A DNA stretch of 64,000 bases. It comes from Pseudomonas sp. 102515 (GTDB lineage Bacteria > Pseudomonadota > Gammaproteobacteria > Pseudomonadales > Pseudomonadaceae). The position numbers and the translations under genes were made by a program. Numbering within the stretch: the first letter of the stretch is position 1; each line of letters opens with the position of its first letter. The notes beneath the pieces were generated by a model. It did not search any database, was not told where the DNA came from, and saw only the letters and a program-made list of their open reading frames with translations. The stretch lies in NCBI RefSeq assembly GCF_031085165.1, contig NZ_JAVHTY010000001.1:434001-498000 (forward strand), read 5' to 3'. Below, piece by piece: positions 36,097 to 44,128 of the stretch.

Positions 36097-37470
36097 TCAG
36101 CCGGCGCTGGTGATGAGCACCCGCGCGCCCACCGGTTCGGCCGCCTCGATGCTCAGGCTGAAGCCATGCAGGCGGACGATGGCCGCCACCAGCGACAGGC
36201 CCAGGCCATAGCCCGGCTGCTGGCGACTGGCATCGCCGCGATAGAGCCGCCGCAGTACGCTCTCGCGCTCGGCCGCGGGAATGCCAGGGCCGTCGTCGAC
36301 CACTTCGATGCGCACCGCCAGGCCGACGCCGCGCGCCACCAGCCGCACCCTGCCCCTCTCCGGGGCGAACTTGAGGGCGTTGTCCAGCAGATTGACCAGC
36401 GCCTCGAACAGCAACTCGGCGTCGCCCTGGACCTCCGGCAATTCCTCGCCCAGTTCCAGACTCAAGGTCTGGGCCTTTTCCTGGGCCAGGGGCTCGTAGA
36501 AGTCATGGGCCTGGCGCAGCAGCGCGGCCAGGTCCAGGGGCGCGAAGGCCATGCGCCGCCGGGTGTCCTCCAGCTCGGAGATGCGCAGCAGGCCCTGGAA
36601 GCGCGACATGATGGCCTCGGTCTCGGCGAGCGCCTCGCCGAGGCTGTCGGCCTGGGGTTCGGCCAGGGGCAGTTGCTGCAGCTGGTGCAGCCGCGCCCGC
36701 AGCCGGGTCAGCGGGGTGCGCAGGTCATGGGCGATGCCGTCGCAGACCCCCTTCACCTCGTGCATCGAGCGCTCCAGCTGCGCCAGGGTGGTATTGACCG
36801 CATCGGCCAGCATGTCCAGCTCGTCGTGCCGCGGCGACAGCGGCAGCCGTTCTTCCAGATGACCGGCGACGATCCGCTCCAGGCTGCGTTGCAGTCGCTC
36901 GACGCGCCGTAGCGGTCGTCGCCGCAACAGGTGCCAGCCGACCAGCCCGGGGATCAGGGTCAGCGACAAGCCCCAGAACAGCGCCTGGCCGATGATGCCG
37001 CCCACCGCCGAGATGGAGCCGCCATCGCGGGCCAGCACCAGGATGCGGCCGTCCGCGCGGCGCTGCAGAAAGGCGTGGCTGCTGCGGGTCTCGTCCAGGG
37101 CGTCGGTGGTCCTGAGGCCGCGCTGCAGGTAATGCACCTGGCCGTCGTCCGGCAGGTTGCGCAGCAGTTTGACCAAGTTGCCGGCGACATAGCGACCATC
37201 GGCCTCGAACAGGCCGTAGGCGTCGATACCGGGCATGGAATAGACCTCGCTGGCCTGCAGCTCCCCCAGCAGGTCGGCGTCGGCCACCTTGCCGTAGTAG
37301 TGCGCCCGCTGCAGCAGGGTGCGCTCCGCCACGGCGCCCAGGTAGCCGGAGATCTGCCAGTAGAGCACCCCGGTGAAGACCGCGCCCCAGGCCACGAAGA
37401 GCAACGCATAGAGCGCCAGCAGGCGGCTGCTGCCCGAGCGCCAGCGCCTAGTCCGGGACGACGAGGACAT
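36097..37470 (-). CDS. Sensor histidine kinase (OmpR-type partner)
   Basis: A 457-residue membrane kinase. TM1 (about residues 15-38) and TM2 (about 155-178) enclose a periplasmic domain of about 115 residues with ASEVYSMPGIDAYGLFEADGR in part. HAMP follows, then HisKA with GIAHDLRTPLTRLRARL (His 248) and an HATPase with ALKFAPERGR and VVDDGPGIPAAERE. The start overlaps the response-regulator gene by 23 bp, so the two are co-translated. The signal is unknown; the neighbours suggest a tricarboxylate or envelope cue. Confidence 0.92.
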   Translation of the reverse strand: MSSSSRTRRWRSGSSRLLALYALLFVAWGAVFTGVLYWQISGYLGAVAERTLLQRAHYYGKVADADLLGELQASEVYSMPGIDAYGLFEADGRYVAGNLVKLLRNLPDDGQVHYLQRGLRTTDALDETRSSHAFLQRRADGRILVLARDGGSISAVGGIIGQALFWGLSLTLIPGLVGWHLLRRRPLRRVERLQRSLERIVAGHLEERLPLSPRHDELDMLADAVNTTLAQLERSMHEVKGVCDGIAHDLRTPLTRLRARLHQLQQLPLAEPQADSLGEALAETEAIMSRFQGLLRISELEDTRRRMAFAPLDLAALLRQAHDFYEPLAQEKAQTLSLELGEELPEVQGDAELLFEALVNLLDNALKFAPERGRVRLVARGVGLAVRIEVVDDGPGIPAAERESVLRRLYRGDASRQQPGYGLGLSLVAAIVRLHGFSLSIEAAEPVGARVLITSAG

Positions 37471-38125
37471 AGCCGGCTCCGCGAACGGTATGCACCAGCG
37501 GCCGCCCCGCCCGCTCGATCTTGCGTCTGAGCCGCCCCATGTGCACGTCGATGATGTTGGTGCCGGGATCGAAGTGATAGCCCCAGACCTGCTCGAAGAG
37601 CATGGTGCGGGTCACCAGTTGGCCGGCGTTGCGCATCAGGTAGGTGAGGATCTTGAATTCGGTGGGCAGCAAGGCGATGGCCTCGCCGGCACGGGTCAGG
37701 GTGTTGTCGATCAGGTCCAGGCTCAGCTCGCCAACCCGCAACCGGTGACGGGCGGACTGAGCCACCGGCCGCCTGAGCAGCGCCTCCAGGCGGGCCATCA
37801 TCTCCACCAGGGAAAAGGGCTTGGTCAGGTAGTCGTCGCCGCCGCATCTCAGGCCGCGGACGCGTTCGTCGACATCGGACAGGGCGCTGAGCATCAGCAC
37901 CGGGGTGGCGATGCCGAGGCCGCGCAGGGTGCTGACGATGGTCAGGCCGTCGAAATCCGGCAGCATTCGGTCGAGGGTGATGATGTCGTGGCCGCCGGCG
38001 ATGGCCGCGGCCAGGCCCTCGCGGCCGGTGTTCTCCCAACGTACCTGATAGTCTTGCGCCTGCAATTCGCTGGCGATGGCGTGGGCGGTCACCTCGTCGT
38101 CTTCGATGACCAAAGCCTGGGTCAT
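37448..38125 (-). CDS. OmpR-family response regulator
   Basis: A 225-residue regulator. The receiver begins ALVIEDDEVTAHAIASELQ with the acidic pair, phospho-Asp in ITLDRMLPDFDGL, and the conserved Lys in DDYLTKPFS. The winged-helix output domain has LLPTEFKILTYLMRNAGQLVTR and IIDVHMGRLRRKIE. The start ATG at 38125 is preceded by a weak AGAGG; an upstream in-frame start is unlikely. It is divergent from the aconitate-isomerase-like gene. The shared 14-bp element in that gap and upstream of dacC is the best candidate for its binding site. Confidence 0.92.
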   Translation of the reverse strand: MTQALVIEDDEVTAHAIASELQAQDYQVRWENTGREGLAAAIAGGHDIITLDRMLPDFDGLTIVSTLRGLGIATPVLMLSALSDVDERVRGLRCGGDDYLTKPFSLVEMMARLEALLRRPVAQSARHRLRVGELSLDLIDNTLTRAGEAIALLPTEFKILTYLMRNAGQLVTRTMLFEQVWGYHFDPGTNIIDVHMGRLRRKIERAGRPLVHTVRGAGYVLVVPD

Positions 38126-38195
38126 AGCGGCCTCTGGATCTGGCGCCCGGTCTGGCGGACCGGACACCCTAGGGAAAACGGCCAGGCCGGTAAAT

Positions 38196-38209
38196 TAAAT
38201 TTTTCTTCA
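38196..38209 (+). promoter_or_regulatory. AT-rich 14-bp element, copy 2 (upstream of aconitate-isomerase-like gene)
   Basis: TAAATTTTTCTTCA, identical to the minus-strand copy at 36071-36084, in the 151-bp gap between the response regulator and the isomerase-like gene. It lies 67 bp before the ATG at 38277 and is preceded by TAAAT, giving a partial direct repeat. Both copies point toward a downstream gene (this one and dacC). Confidence 0.5.
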
Positions 38210-38276
38210 TTCGGACTAACGCGCTTCCGCCCTGCCCGCGGTCTATCGTCGGTCTTTTCAGCCTGGAGTCCTCCCC

Positions 38277-39065
38277 ATGTTTCGACGTCTGCCCACCCTC
38301 GCCCTCGGCGCCCTGCTGCTGGCCGCCACGCCGCTGCTGGCCGCACAACCCGTCACCACCCTCACGGTGCTGAGCTCGGGCGGCATCATGGGCGCCATCC
38401 GCGAAGTCGCCCCGGCCTACGAAAAGGCCACCGGCGTGAAACTGGACATCGCCGCCGCGCCGTCCATGGGCGACACGCCCCAGGCCATCCCCCAGCGCCT
38501 GGCCCGCAACGAGCCGGCCGACGTGGTGCTGATGGTGGGTTCGGCGCTGGACAAGCTGGTCACCAACGGCCAGGCGCTCAAGGACAGCCGCGTCGACCTG
38601 GGCCAGTCGTTCATCGCCCTGGCGGTGCGCAAGGGCGCGCCCAAGCCGGACATCGCCACCATGGAGGCCTTCAAGCGGAGCCTGGAGAACGCCCAGTCGG
38701 TGGCCTATTCCGACAGCGCCAGCGGCGTCTACCTGGCGCACATCCTTTTCCCCCGCATGCAGCTGAGCGAGGCCTTCAAGGCCAAGGCGCGCATGATTCC
38801 CGCCGAACCCGTGGGCGAGGTGGTGGCCCGTGGCGAGGCGCAGCTGGGCTTCCAGCAACTGAGCGAACTCAAGCCCGTGCCAGGCATCGATATCGTCGGC
38901 CTGATCCCCGACCAGGCGCAGAAGATGACCCTCTATTCCGGCGCCGTGGTCAGCAAGAGCACGCACCCGGATGCGGCGCGCGCCCTGCTGCAGTACCTGG
39001 CCTCGAAGGACGCTGCCAAGGCCATCCAGGACAGCGGTCTCAAGCCCATCCCCGCCCAGCAATGA
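38277..39065 (+). CDS. Periplasmic aconitate-isomerase-like protein (ModA-type binding fold)
   Basis: A 262-residue exported protein with a 22-residue signal peptide (MFRRLPTLALGALLLAATPL-LA, cut before AQPVTT). The mature part has the ModA-like periplasmic fold: LTVLSSGGIMGAIREVAPAYEK, NEPADVVLMVGSALDKLV, and SDSASGVYLAHILF. Total length and signal length equal my recollection of the aconitate isomerase of Pseudomonas sp. WU-0701, an exported ModA-like enzyme interconverting cis- and trans-aconitate. No ABC permease or ATPase is adjacent, which argues against a transport role. Neighbouring CitMHS, DctA and GalD/PrpF genes fit aconitate use. A plain solute-binding protein is the alternative. 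Confidence 0.7.
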   Translation: MFRRLPTLALGALLLAATPLLAAQPVTTLTVLSSGGIMGAIREVAPAYEKATGVKLDIAAAPSMGDTPQAIPQRLARNEPADVVLMVGSALDKLVTNGQALKDSRVDLGQSFIALAVRKGAPKPDIATMEAFKRSLENAQSVAYSDSASGVYLAHILFPRMQLSEAFKAKARMIPAEPVGEVVARGEAQLGFQQLSELKPVPGIDIVGLIPDQAQKMTLYSGAVVSKSTHPDAARALLQYLASKDAAKAIQDSGLKPIPAQQ

Positions 39066-39082
39066 GGGCCAGGCCGCCGGCG

Positions 39083-40396
39083 TCAGACGAAGAAGGAAAT
39101 GGCGCCGGTGGCCAGGGCGAGTACGGTGATGACCAGGGAAGTCAGCACCGCCCATTTGACGGTGGCCTTCTGGAAGTCGCCGATGTCGCGGTCGACCATG
39201 CCCACCAGCAGCAGTGTCGACGCCACCAGCGGACTCATCAGGTGCACCGGCTGGCCCAGCACCGAGGCGCGGGCGATCTCCACCGGATCGATGCCGTAGG
39301 CCGCGGCGGCGTTGGCCAGGATGGGCACCACGCCGAAGTAGTAGGCATCGTTGGACAGCACGAAGGTCAGCGGCATGCTGGTGATGGCCACCACCAGCGG
39401 GAACCAGTGGCCCCAGGCCGGCGGAATCCAGTCGACCAGGGTCTGGGCCAGGGCATCGACCATCTTGGTGCCGGAAAAGATGCCGGCGAAGATGCCCGCG
39501 GCGAACACCAGCAGCACCACGGTCATGGCGTTGCCGGAATGGGCCAGGATGCGCGCCTTCTGCAGCTCCAGTTGCGGATAGTTGATCATCAGCGCCAGCA
39601 CGAAGCCGATCATGAACAGGATGGCCGCGTGCATCACGCCCATGACCAGGGCGGTCATCACCGCGATCACCAGCACCAGATTGACGTAGGCCAGCCGCGG
39701 CCGCTTGGTCGGCGAATCGCCGAGGATCTCCTCGATATAGCACTTGCCGCCGGCCGCCCCGCCGCTTTCCAGGGCGACGTTGCCGATGCGCGCGCGTTCG
39801 CGGCGGCCGAGCAGGAACGCGGTGAACACCACCCAGGCCGCCCCGCCGATCACCGTGGGCAGTAGGGGAATGAAGTAGGCGGTGGCGTCCAGCCCCAGCG
39901 CGGCGATGGCGCGGGTGGCCGGGCCGCCCCAGGGACTCATGCCGCTCATGATGCTCAGCGAGAGCATGGAGACGGTCGCCAGCACCATGGGATTCATGCC
40001 GATGCGCTTGTACAGGGGCAGCATGGCGGCGCAGGTGATCATGTAGGTGGTGGTGCCGTCGCCGTCCAGGGCCACCAGCAGCGAGAGCAGCGCGGTGCCG
40101 ATGGCGATCTTCACCGGGTCGCCGTTGACCCGCTTGAGGATCTTGCGGATCAGCGGATCGAACAGCCCGGCATCGATCATCAGGCCGAAGAAGAGGATGG
40201 CGAACAGCAGCAGCGCCGCCGAGGGCGCCACCATCCTCAGGCCGTCGAGCATCATCTTGCCGGTGGTGGGGGCGAAGCCACCGATGAGGGCGAAGACGAT
40301 GGGCACCACGGTGAGCGCCACGATGGGTGACAGACGTTTGCTCATGATCAGGTAGGTGAAGGTCACCACCATGATCAGACCGAGAAGCGCGAGCAT
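39083..40396 (-). CDS. CitMHS family tricarboxylate transporter
   Basis: A 437-residue inner-membrane carrier, paralogous to the one at 4544. It opens MLALLGLIMVVTFTYLIMSKRLSPIVAL in pieces such as YLIMSKRLSPIVAL and has DGDGTTTYMITCAAMLPLY where the paralogue has DGSGAVTFLVTIPAMLPLY. This one carries the segment FVLSNDAYYFGVVPILA. CitMHS proteins import citrate-type acids with metal or protons. AAGGGA precedes the ATG at 40396. It is last in a minus-strand operon after GalD/PrpF and DctA and converges on the isomerase-like gene, which would supply cis-aconitate for uptake. Confidence 0.9.
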   Translation of the reverse strand: MLALLGLIMVVTFTYLIMSKRLSPIVALTVVPIVFALIGGFAPTTGKMMLDGLRMVAPSAALLLFAILFFGLMIDAGLFDPLIRKILKRVNGDPVKIAIGTALLSLLVALDGDGTTTYMITCAAMLPLYKRIGMNPMVLATVSMLSLSIMSGMSPWGGPATRAIAALGLDATAYFIPLLPTVIGGAAWVVFTAFLLGRRERARIGNVALESGGAAGGKCYIEEILGDSPTKRPRLAYVNLVLVIAVMTALVMGVMHAAILFMIGFVLALMINYPQLELQKARILAHSGNAMTVVLLVFAAGIFAGIFSGTKMVDALAQTLVDWIPPAWGHWFPLVVAITSMPLTFVLSNDAYYFGVVPILANAAAAYGIDPVEIARASVLGQPVHLMSPLVASTLLLVGMVDRDIGDFQKATVKWAVLTSLVITVLALATGAISFFV

Positions 40397-40510
40397 AGGC
40401 GTATCCCTTGTTCTTGTTGTGGGTCTGGCCAGACGCTGGCCAGCCGATCCCCGCCTCCGGCCAGCTGACGGCGCGGAGGTGGGATTGCAGCGGTAGCGGG
40501 GTTGGAACGA

Positions 40511-41824
40511 TCAGGCGTGGGGACGGGCGTCCGGCGCGGGCCACTCGGGCGCTTCGGTCACGGCCAGGGGTTGGGCCTTGCCGGTTTCCAGGGCGCGCAT
40601 CAGTTTCTCGCGGTCGCAGGCGTCTTCGGCCAGGGAGATCACTACGGTGGCCACGGCGTTGCTGGCCAGGCTGGTCAGGGCGCGGGCTTCGGACATGAAG
40701 CGGTCGATGCCGATCAGCAGTGCCAGCCCCGCCAGCGGGATGTCATGGATCACGGTGAGGGTTGAGGCCAGGGCGACGAAGCCGCTGCCAGTCACCCCTG
40801 CCGCGCCCTTGGAGGACAGCAGCATGATCGCCAGCATGGTCAGGGTCTGGCCGACGGTGAGGTCGATGTTGCAGGCCTGGGCGATGAAGACCGCGGCCAG
40901 CGACAGGTAGATGGCGGTGCCGTCCAGGTTGAAGGAGTAGCCGGTGGGCAGCACCAGGCCGACCACGCCCTTCTTGCAGCCCAGGCCTTCGAGCTTCTGC
41001 AGCATGCGCGGCAGCACCGGCTCGGTGGATGAGGTACCAAGCACCACCAGGAATTCCTCGCGGAAATAGCGCAGCAGCTTCCACAGGCTGAAGCCCCGCG
41101 AGCGGCACAGGGCGCCCAGCACCACGAAGACGAAGAAGGCGCAGGCGATGTAGAGGGTGGCGATCAGCTTGGCCAGGGAACCCAGCGAGGTGATGCCGTA
41201 CTGGCCGACGGTGAAGGCCAGGGCGCCAAAGGCACCCACCGGCGCGAAGCGCATCAGGTAGCCGAAGATGCGAAAAACCATCTGCGACGCCGACTCCAGC
41301 ACATCCAGCACCGGCCGGCCGCGCTCGCCCATGGCGGACAGCGCGAAGCCGCACAGCACGGCGATGAACAGCACCGGCAGCACCTCACCCTTGTTGAACG
41401 CCCCCATGAAGGTGTCCGGGATGATGTGCATGAAGAAGTCCACCACGCTGAGCTTGGCCGCCGACGCCGTGTACTGGGCGATGCTGGCGGTGCTCAGGGT
41501 CGCGGGATCGATGTTCATGCCTACGCCGGGCTGGAACAGATAGACCGCGCCGAGGCCGATGAACAGGCTGATGACGGTGAGCACCAGGAACAGCAGCAGC
41601 GTCTTGCCCATCAGCCGACCCAGGGTGCTCTTGTCGGTCATGCCGGCGATGCCGGTGACGATGGTGCAGAACACCACCGGGGCGATCATCATCTTGATCA
41701 GCTTGATGAAGGCGTCACCCAGGGGCTTGAGCGCGATGGCCTGTTGCGCCCAGAAGTGACCGACCAGCACCCCGAGGACCACAGCGCAGAGGATCTGGAA
41801 GTACAGCGATTTGGCAAGTTTCAT
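40511..41824 (-). CDS. dctA: C4-dicarboxylate:cation symporter DctA family
   Basis: A 437-residue carrier of the DAACS family. MKLAKSLYFQILCAVVLGVLVGHF in part, LKPLGDAFIKLIKMMIAPVVF, the serine-rich hairpin GTSSTEP, and the substrate-binding LPTGYSFNLDGTAIY are all typical of DctA. It imports succinate, malate or fumarate. It lies between the GalD/PrpF and CitMHS genes on the same strand, 60 bp after the former, so its presence in a tricarboxylate locus suggests related acids are taken up together. It may not be the main DctA of the cell. Confidence 0.9.
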   Translation of the reverse strand: MKLAKSLYFQILCAVVLGVLVGHFWAQQAIALKPLGDAFIKLIKMMIAPVVFCTIVTGIAGMTDKSTLGRLMGKTLLLFLVLTVISLFIGLGAVYLFQPGVGMNIDPATLSTASIAQYTASAAKLSVVDFFMHIIPDTFMGAFNKGEVLPVLFIAVLCGFALSAMGERGRPVLDVLESASQMVFRIFGYLMRFAPVGAFGALAFTVGQYGITSLGSLAKLIATLYIACAFFVFVVLGALCRSRGFSLWKLLRYFREEFLVVLGTSSTEPVLPRMLQKLEGLGCKKGVVGLVLPTGYSFNLDGTAIYLSLAAVFIAQACNIDLTVGQTLTMLAIMLLSSKGAAGVTGSGFVALASTLTVIHDIPLAGLALLIGIDRFMSEARALTSLASNAVATVVISLAEDACDREKLMRALETGKAQPLAVTEAPEWPAPDARPHA

Positions 41825-41883
41825 GGGGCATCACCGTTTATTGAAGTTGTGCGGATGCGCTGGTGGGTGGGGTGTGGAGCCTG

Positions 41884-42963
41884 CTAGCCGGCGAGCCTCC
41901 GCGCGGTGGGCGCGTACACGTGGCCGGCGAACAGTCGGCGCGCGGTCCGGACGACCGAGGCCTGGATGGTAGTGCCGTCCGCGCCGCCGCGCGACAGCAC
42001 CACGTCGATACCACCGCTGGGATGCTCCAGGCGGACATTGGTCAGACCACGCGCCGACTCGCCGAGCAACGCCATCACCACCGTTTCCGCGGTGACGCAG
42101 GCGGTGGCCAGGCCGATGGAGCCGGTGATGGCCAGCGCCCGGTGACAGCTGTGCGGCATGAAGTAGCGCACCTGCAGGGTGCCGCCCTGCTGCGGCGGGG
42201 AGATCAGCACCGGCTTGGGGATCACCTTGCCGCTGACATCGCCCAGGCCCATGGCCCGACCCGCCTGCAGACGCAGGTCTTCCAGCCGCGCCAGCAGCGC
42301 CGCGTTGGCGTCCAGCTCGGCCGGCCGCTCGCTGCCGGTCACGCCCAGGTGGCGGGCGTCGACGATCATCATCGGCATGGCCATGTCGATGCAGGTCACT
42401 GGCACGCTGTCGAAGACGTCGGTGGCCTGGCCGGTGGGAAACAGCTTGCCGGTCTTGCTGCCCACGGCGTCGAGAAAGGTCAGTTGCACCGGCGCGGCGG
42501 TGCCGGGCACGCCGTCGATCGCGGTATCGCCTTCATAGCGCACCAGGCCGCCGGGCGTGTGCACCAGCGAATCGACGAAGCTGTCGGTGTTGAGGTTGCG
42601 GATGCGCACCAGGGTCTTGCCGTCTTCAGCGGCGACCAGGCCCTGCTCCACAGCGAAGGGACCCACGGCACAGAGCATGTTGCCGCAGTTGGGCGCGGTA
42701 TCGACGCGCCGCTCGGCGACCATCACCTGGACGAAGAGATAGTCCACGTCGGCATCGGGATGGCTGGACGGGCTGATGATGGCGACCTTGCTGGTCTGGG
42801 GGCTGCCGCCACCAATGCCGTCGATTTCCAGCTCGTGACCGGCACCCATGAGGTCGATCAGCATCTCGTCGCGCTGGACGGGATCGCTGGGCAGGTCGCT
42901 GGCATGGAAGAAGGGGCCCTTGGAGGTGCCACCGCGCATGAGAACGCAGGGAATACGTTGCAT
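41884..42963 (-). CDS. 4-oxalomesaconate tautomerase (GalD) / PrpF-family isomerase
   Basis: A 359-residue protein of the PrpF family (diaminopimelate-epimerase-like fold). It begins RIPCVLMRGGTSKGPFFHASD, with IDGIGGG-x-x-TSKVAI soon after, and has PNCGNMLCAVGPFAVEQG carrying a conserved active-site segment. GalD isomerises 4-oxalomesaconate in gallate breakdown; PrpF isomerises methylaconitate. No gallate genes (galA, galB, galC) are present, and the operon continues with DctA and CitMHS, so an aconitate-type substrate is likely. The start is the ATG at 42963; an upstream in-frame start crosses the operator region and is rejected. Confidence 0.8.
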   Translation of the reverse strand: MQRIPCVLMRGGTSKGPFFHASDLPSDPVQRDEMLIDLMGAGHELEIDGIGGGSPQTSKVAIISPSSHPDADVDYLFVQVMVAERRVDTAPNCGNMLCAVGPFAVEQGLVAAEDGKTLVRIRNLNTDSFVDSLVHTPGGLVRYEGDTAIDGVPGTAAPVQLTFLDAVGSKTGKLFPTGQATDVFDSVPVTCIDMAMPMMIVDARHLGVTGSERPAELDANAALLARLEDLRLQAGRAMGLGDVSGKVIPKPVLISPPQQGGTLQVRYFMPHSCHRALAITGSIGLATACVTAETVVMALLGESARGLTNVRLEHPSGGIDVVLSRGGADGTTIQASVVRTARRLFAGHVYAPTARRLAG

Positions 42964-42981
42964 GACTGCTGACTCTTGTTG

Positions 42982-43000
42982 ATCAATAGCGGTTATTGAT
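42982..43000. promoter_or_regulatory. LysR-type operator between GalD/PrpF operon and its regulator
   Basis: ATCAATA-GCGGT-TATTGAT is a perfect 7-bp inverted repeat located 19-37 bp upstream of the isomerase ATG. The 8-mer ATCAATAG recurs at 43076-43083, 27 bp before the LysR ATG. Two such elements in a 146-bp AT-rich gap resemble the recognition and activation sites of LysR regulators. Confidence 0.6.
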
Positions 43001-43109
43001 GTTCTGGAGACAAGATTGGCAGCCGGAGATAAATCTATCCAATGCAAATATCAGCGCTATTATTCCACTTGGATAATCAATAGAACTGGATTTCCGGGAC
43101 AGGGCATTC

Positions 43110-44009
43110 ATGGACTACGAGCTGCAAGACATTCGATCCTTCGTGAAAATCGCTGAACTGGGCAGCTTCCATGAGGCAGCGGACGCCCTGCATCTGTCGC
43201 AGCCCGCCTTGAGCCGGCGCATCAAGAAGCTGGAAGACGGCCTGGGCACGCCGCTGCTCGAACGCACCACTCGTCGCGTCGGCCTCACCAGTGTGGGCCG
43301 GGATTTCCTGCCCAAGGCACGGCGGCTGCTGGACGACTTCGAGGATTCCATCCTCAGCATCCGCGAACTGGCCGAGCGCCAGACCGGCCAGGTCACCCTG
43401 GCCTGTATCCCCACCGCGGCCTTCTACTTCCTGCCCTCGGTGATCCGCCAGTACAACGAGCAATACCCCAAGATCCGCATCCGCCTGCTGGACCTCAGCG
43501 CCAACGACGGCCTGGAGGCCGTACTGCGCGGCGAGGCCGACTTCGGCATCAACATGCTCAGCGGCCAGCACCCTGACATCGAATTCGTGCCTCTGGTGCA
43601 GGAGCAGTTCGTGCTGGCCTGCCGGCGTGACCACGAACTGGCCGGACGCCCGTCGATCAGCTGGGCCGAGCTGGTCGAGCACCGGCTGATCGGCGTGGGG
43701 CGCCTGAGTGGTAACCGGGTGCTGCTCGACCACGCCCTCTCCGCCCGCGGCATCCGCCCCAAGTGGTTCTATGAGGTGCAGCACCTGTCCACGTCCCTGG
43801 GCATGGTGGAAGCCGGCCTCGGCGTCTCGGCCATGCCCAGCCTGGCCATGCCGGATGCCGACCACCCGACCCTGGTCAGCGTGCCCCTCACCGATCCGGA
43901 AGTGACCCGTACCCTCGGCCTGGTCTCGCGCCGTGGTGCCTCGCTGTCGCCCGCCGCGGAAAAATTCGTCGCCATCCTGCTCGGCCAGTGGCAGACCGAA
44001 CGGCCCTAG
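43110..44009 (+). CDS. LysR family transcriptional regulator of the tricarboxylate operon
   Basis: A 299-residue LysR protein, MDYELQDIRSFVKIAELGSF at the start, HTH in AADALHLSQPALSRRIKKLE, wing LLERTTRRVGLTSVGRDFL, and a CynR/GalR-like effector domain with VTLACIPTAAFYFLPSVI. It is divergent from the GalD/PrpF-DctA-CitMHS operon and shares with it a gap containing two ATCAATAG elements. It resembles the GalR type that accompanies GalD, but its effector here is more likely an aconitate-related acid. A GC hairpin (44014-44034) follows the stop. Confidence 0.9.
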   Translation: MDYELQDIRSFVKIAELGSFHEAADALHLSQPALSRRIKKLEDGLGTPLLERTTRRVGLTSVGRDFLPKARRLLDDFEDSILSIRELAERQTGQVTLACIPTAAFYFLPSVIRQYNEQYPKIRIRLLDLSANDGLEAVLRGEADFGINMLSGQHPDIEFVPLVQEQFVLACRRDHELAGRPSISWAELVEHRLIGVGRLSGNRVLLDHALSARGIRPKWFYEVQHLSTSLGMVEAGLGVSAMPSLAMPDADHPTLVSVPLTDPEVTRTLGLVSRRGASLSPAAEKFVAILLGQWQTERP

Positions 44010-44128
44010 CCCGGGCCTGCGCGCCGGCGCGCCCTGAGTCGGGGCGGCCAAGCGCCAGTATGCAGTGAACGTCGCGCCTGTTCGGGCGGTCTGTTGGCTG
44101 CAACAACTGGTTACGGTCAGGGCCACTC

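Noticed and set aside
38277-39065. Molybdate ABC transporter binding protein
   Set aside because: The fold is ModA-like, but no modB or modC lies nearby and the surrounding genes handle organic acids.
41884-42963. Gallate degradation cluster
   Set aside because: A GalD-like gene is present, but no gallate dioxygenase, hydratase or aldolase gene is near. The neighbours are tricarboxylate and dicarboxylate carriers.
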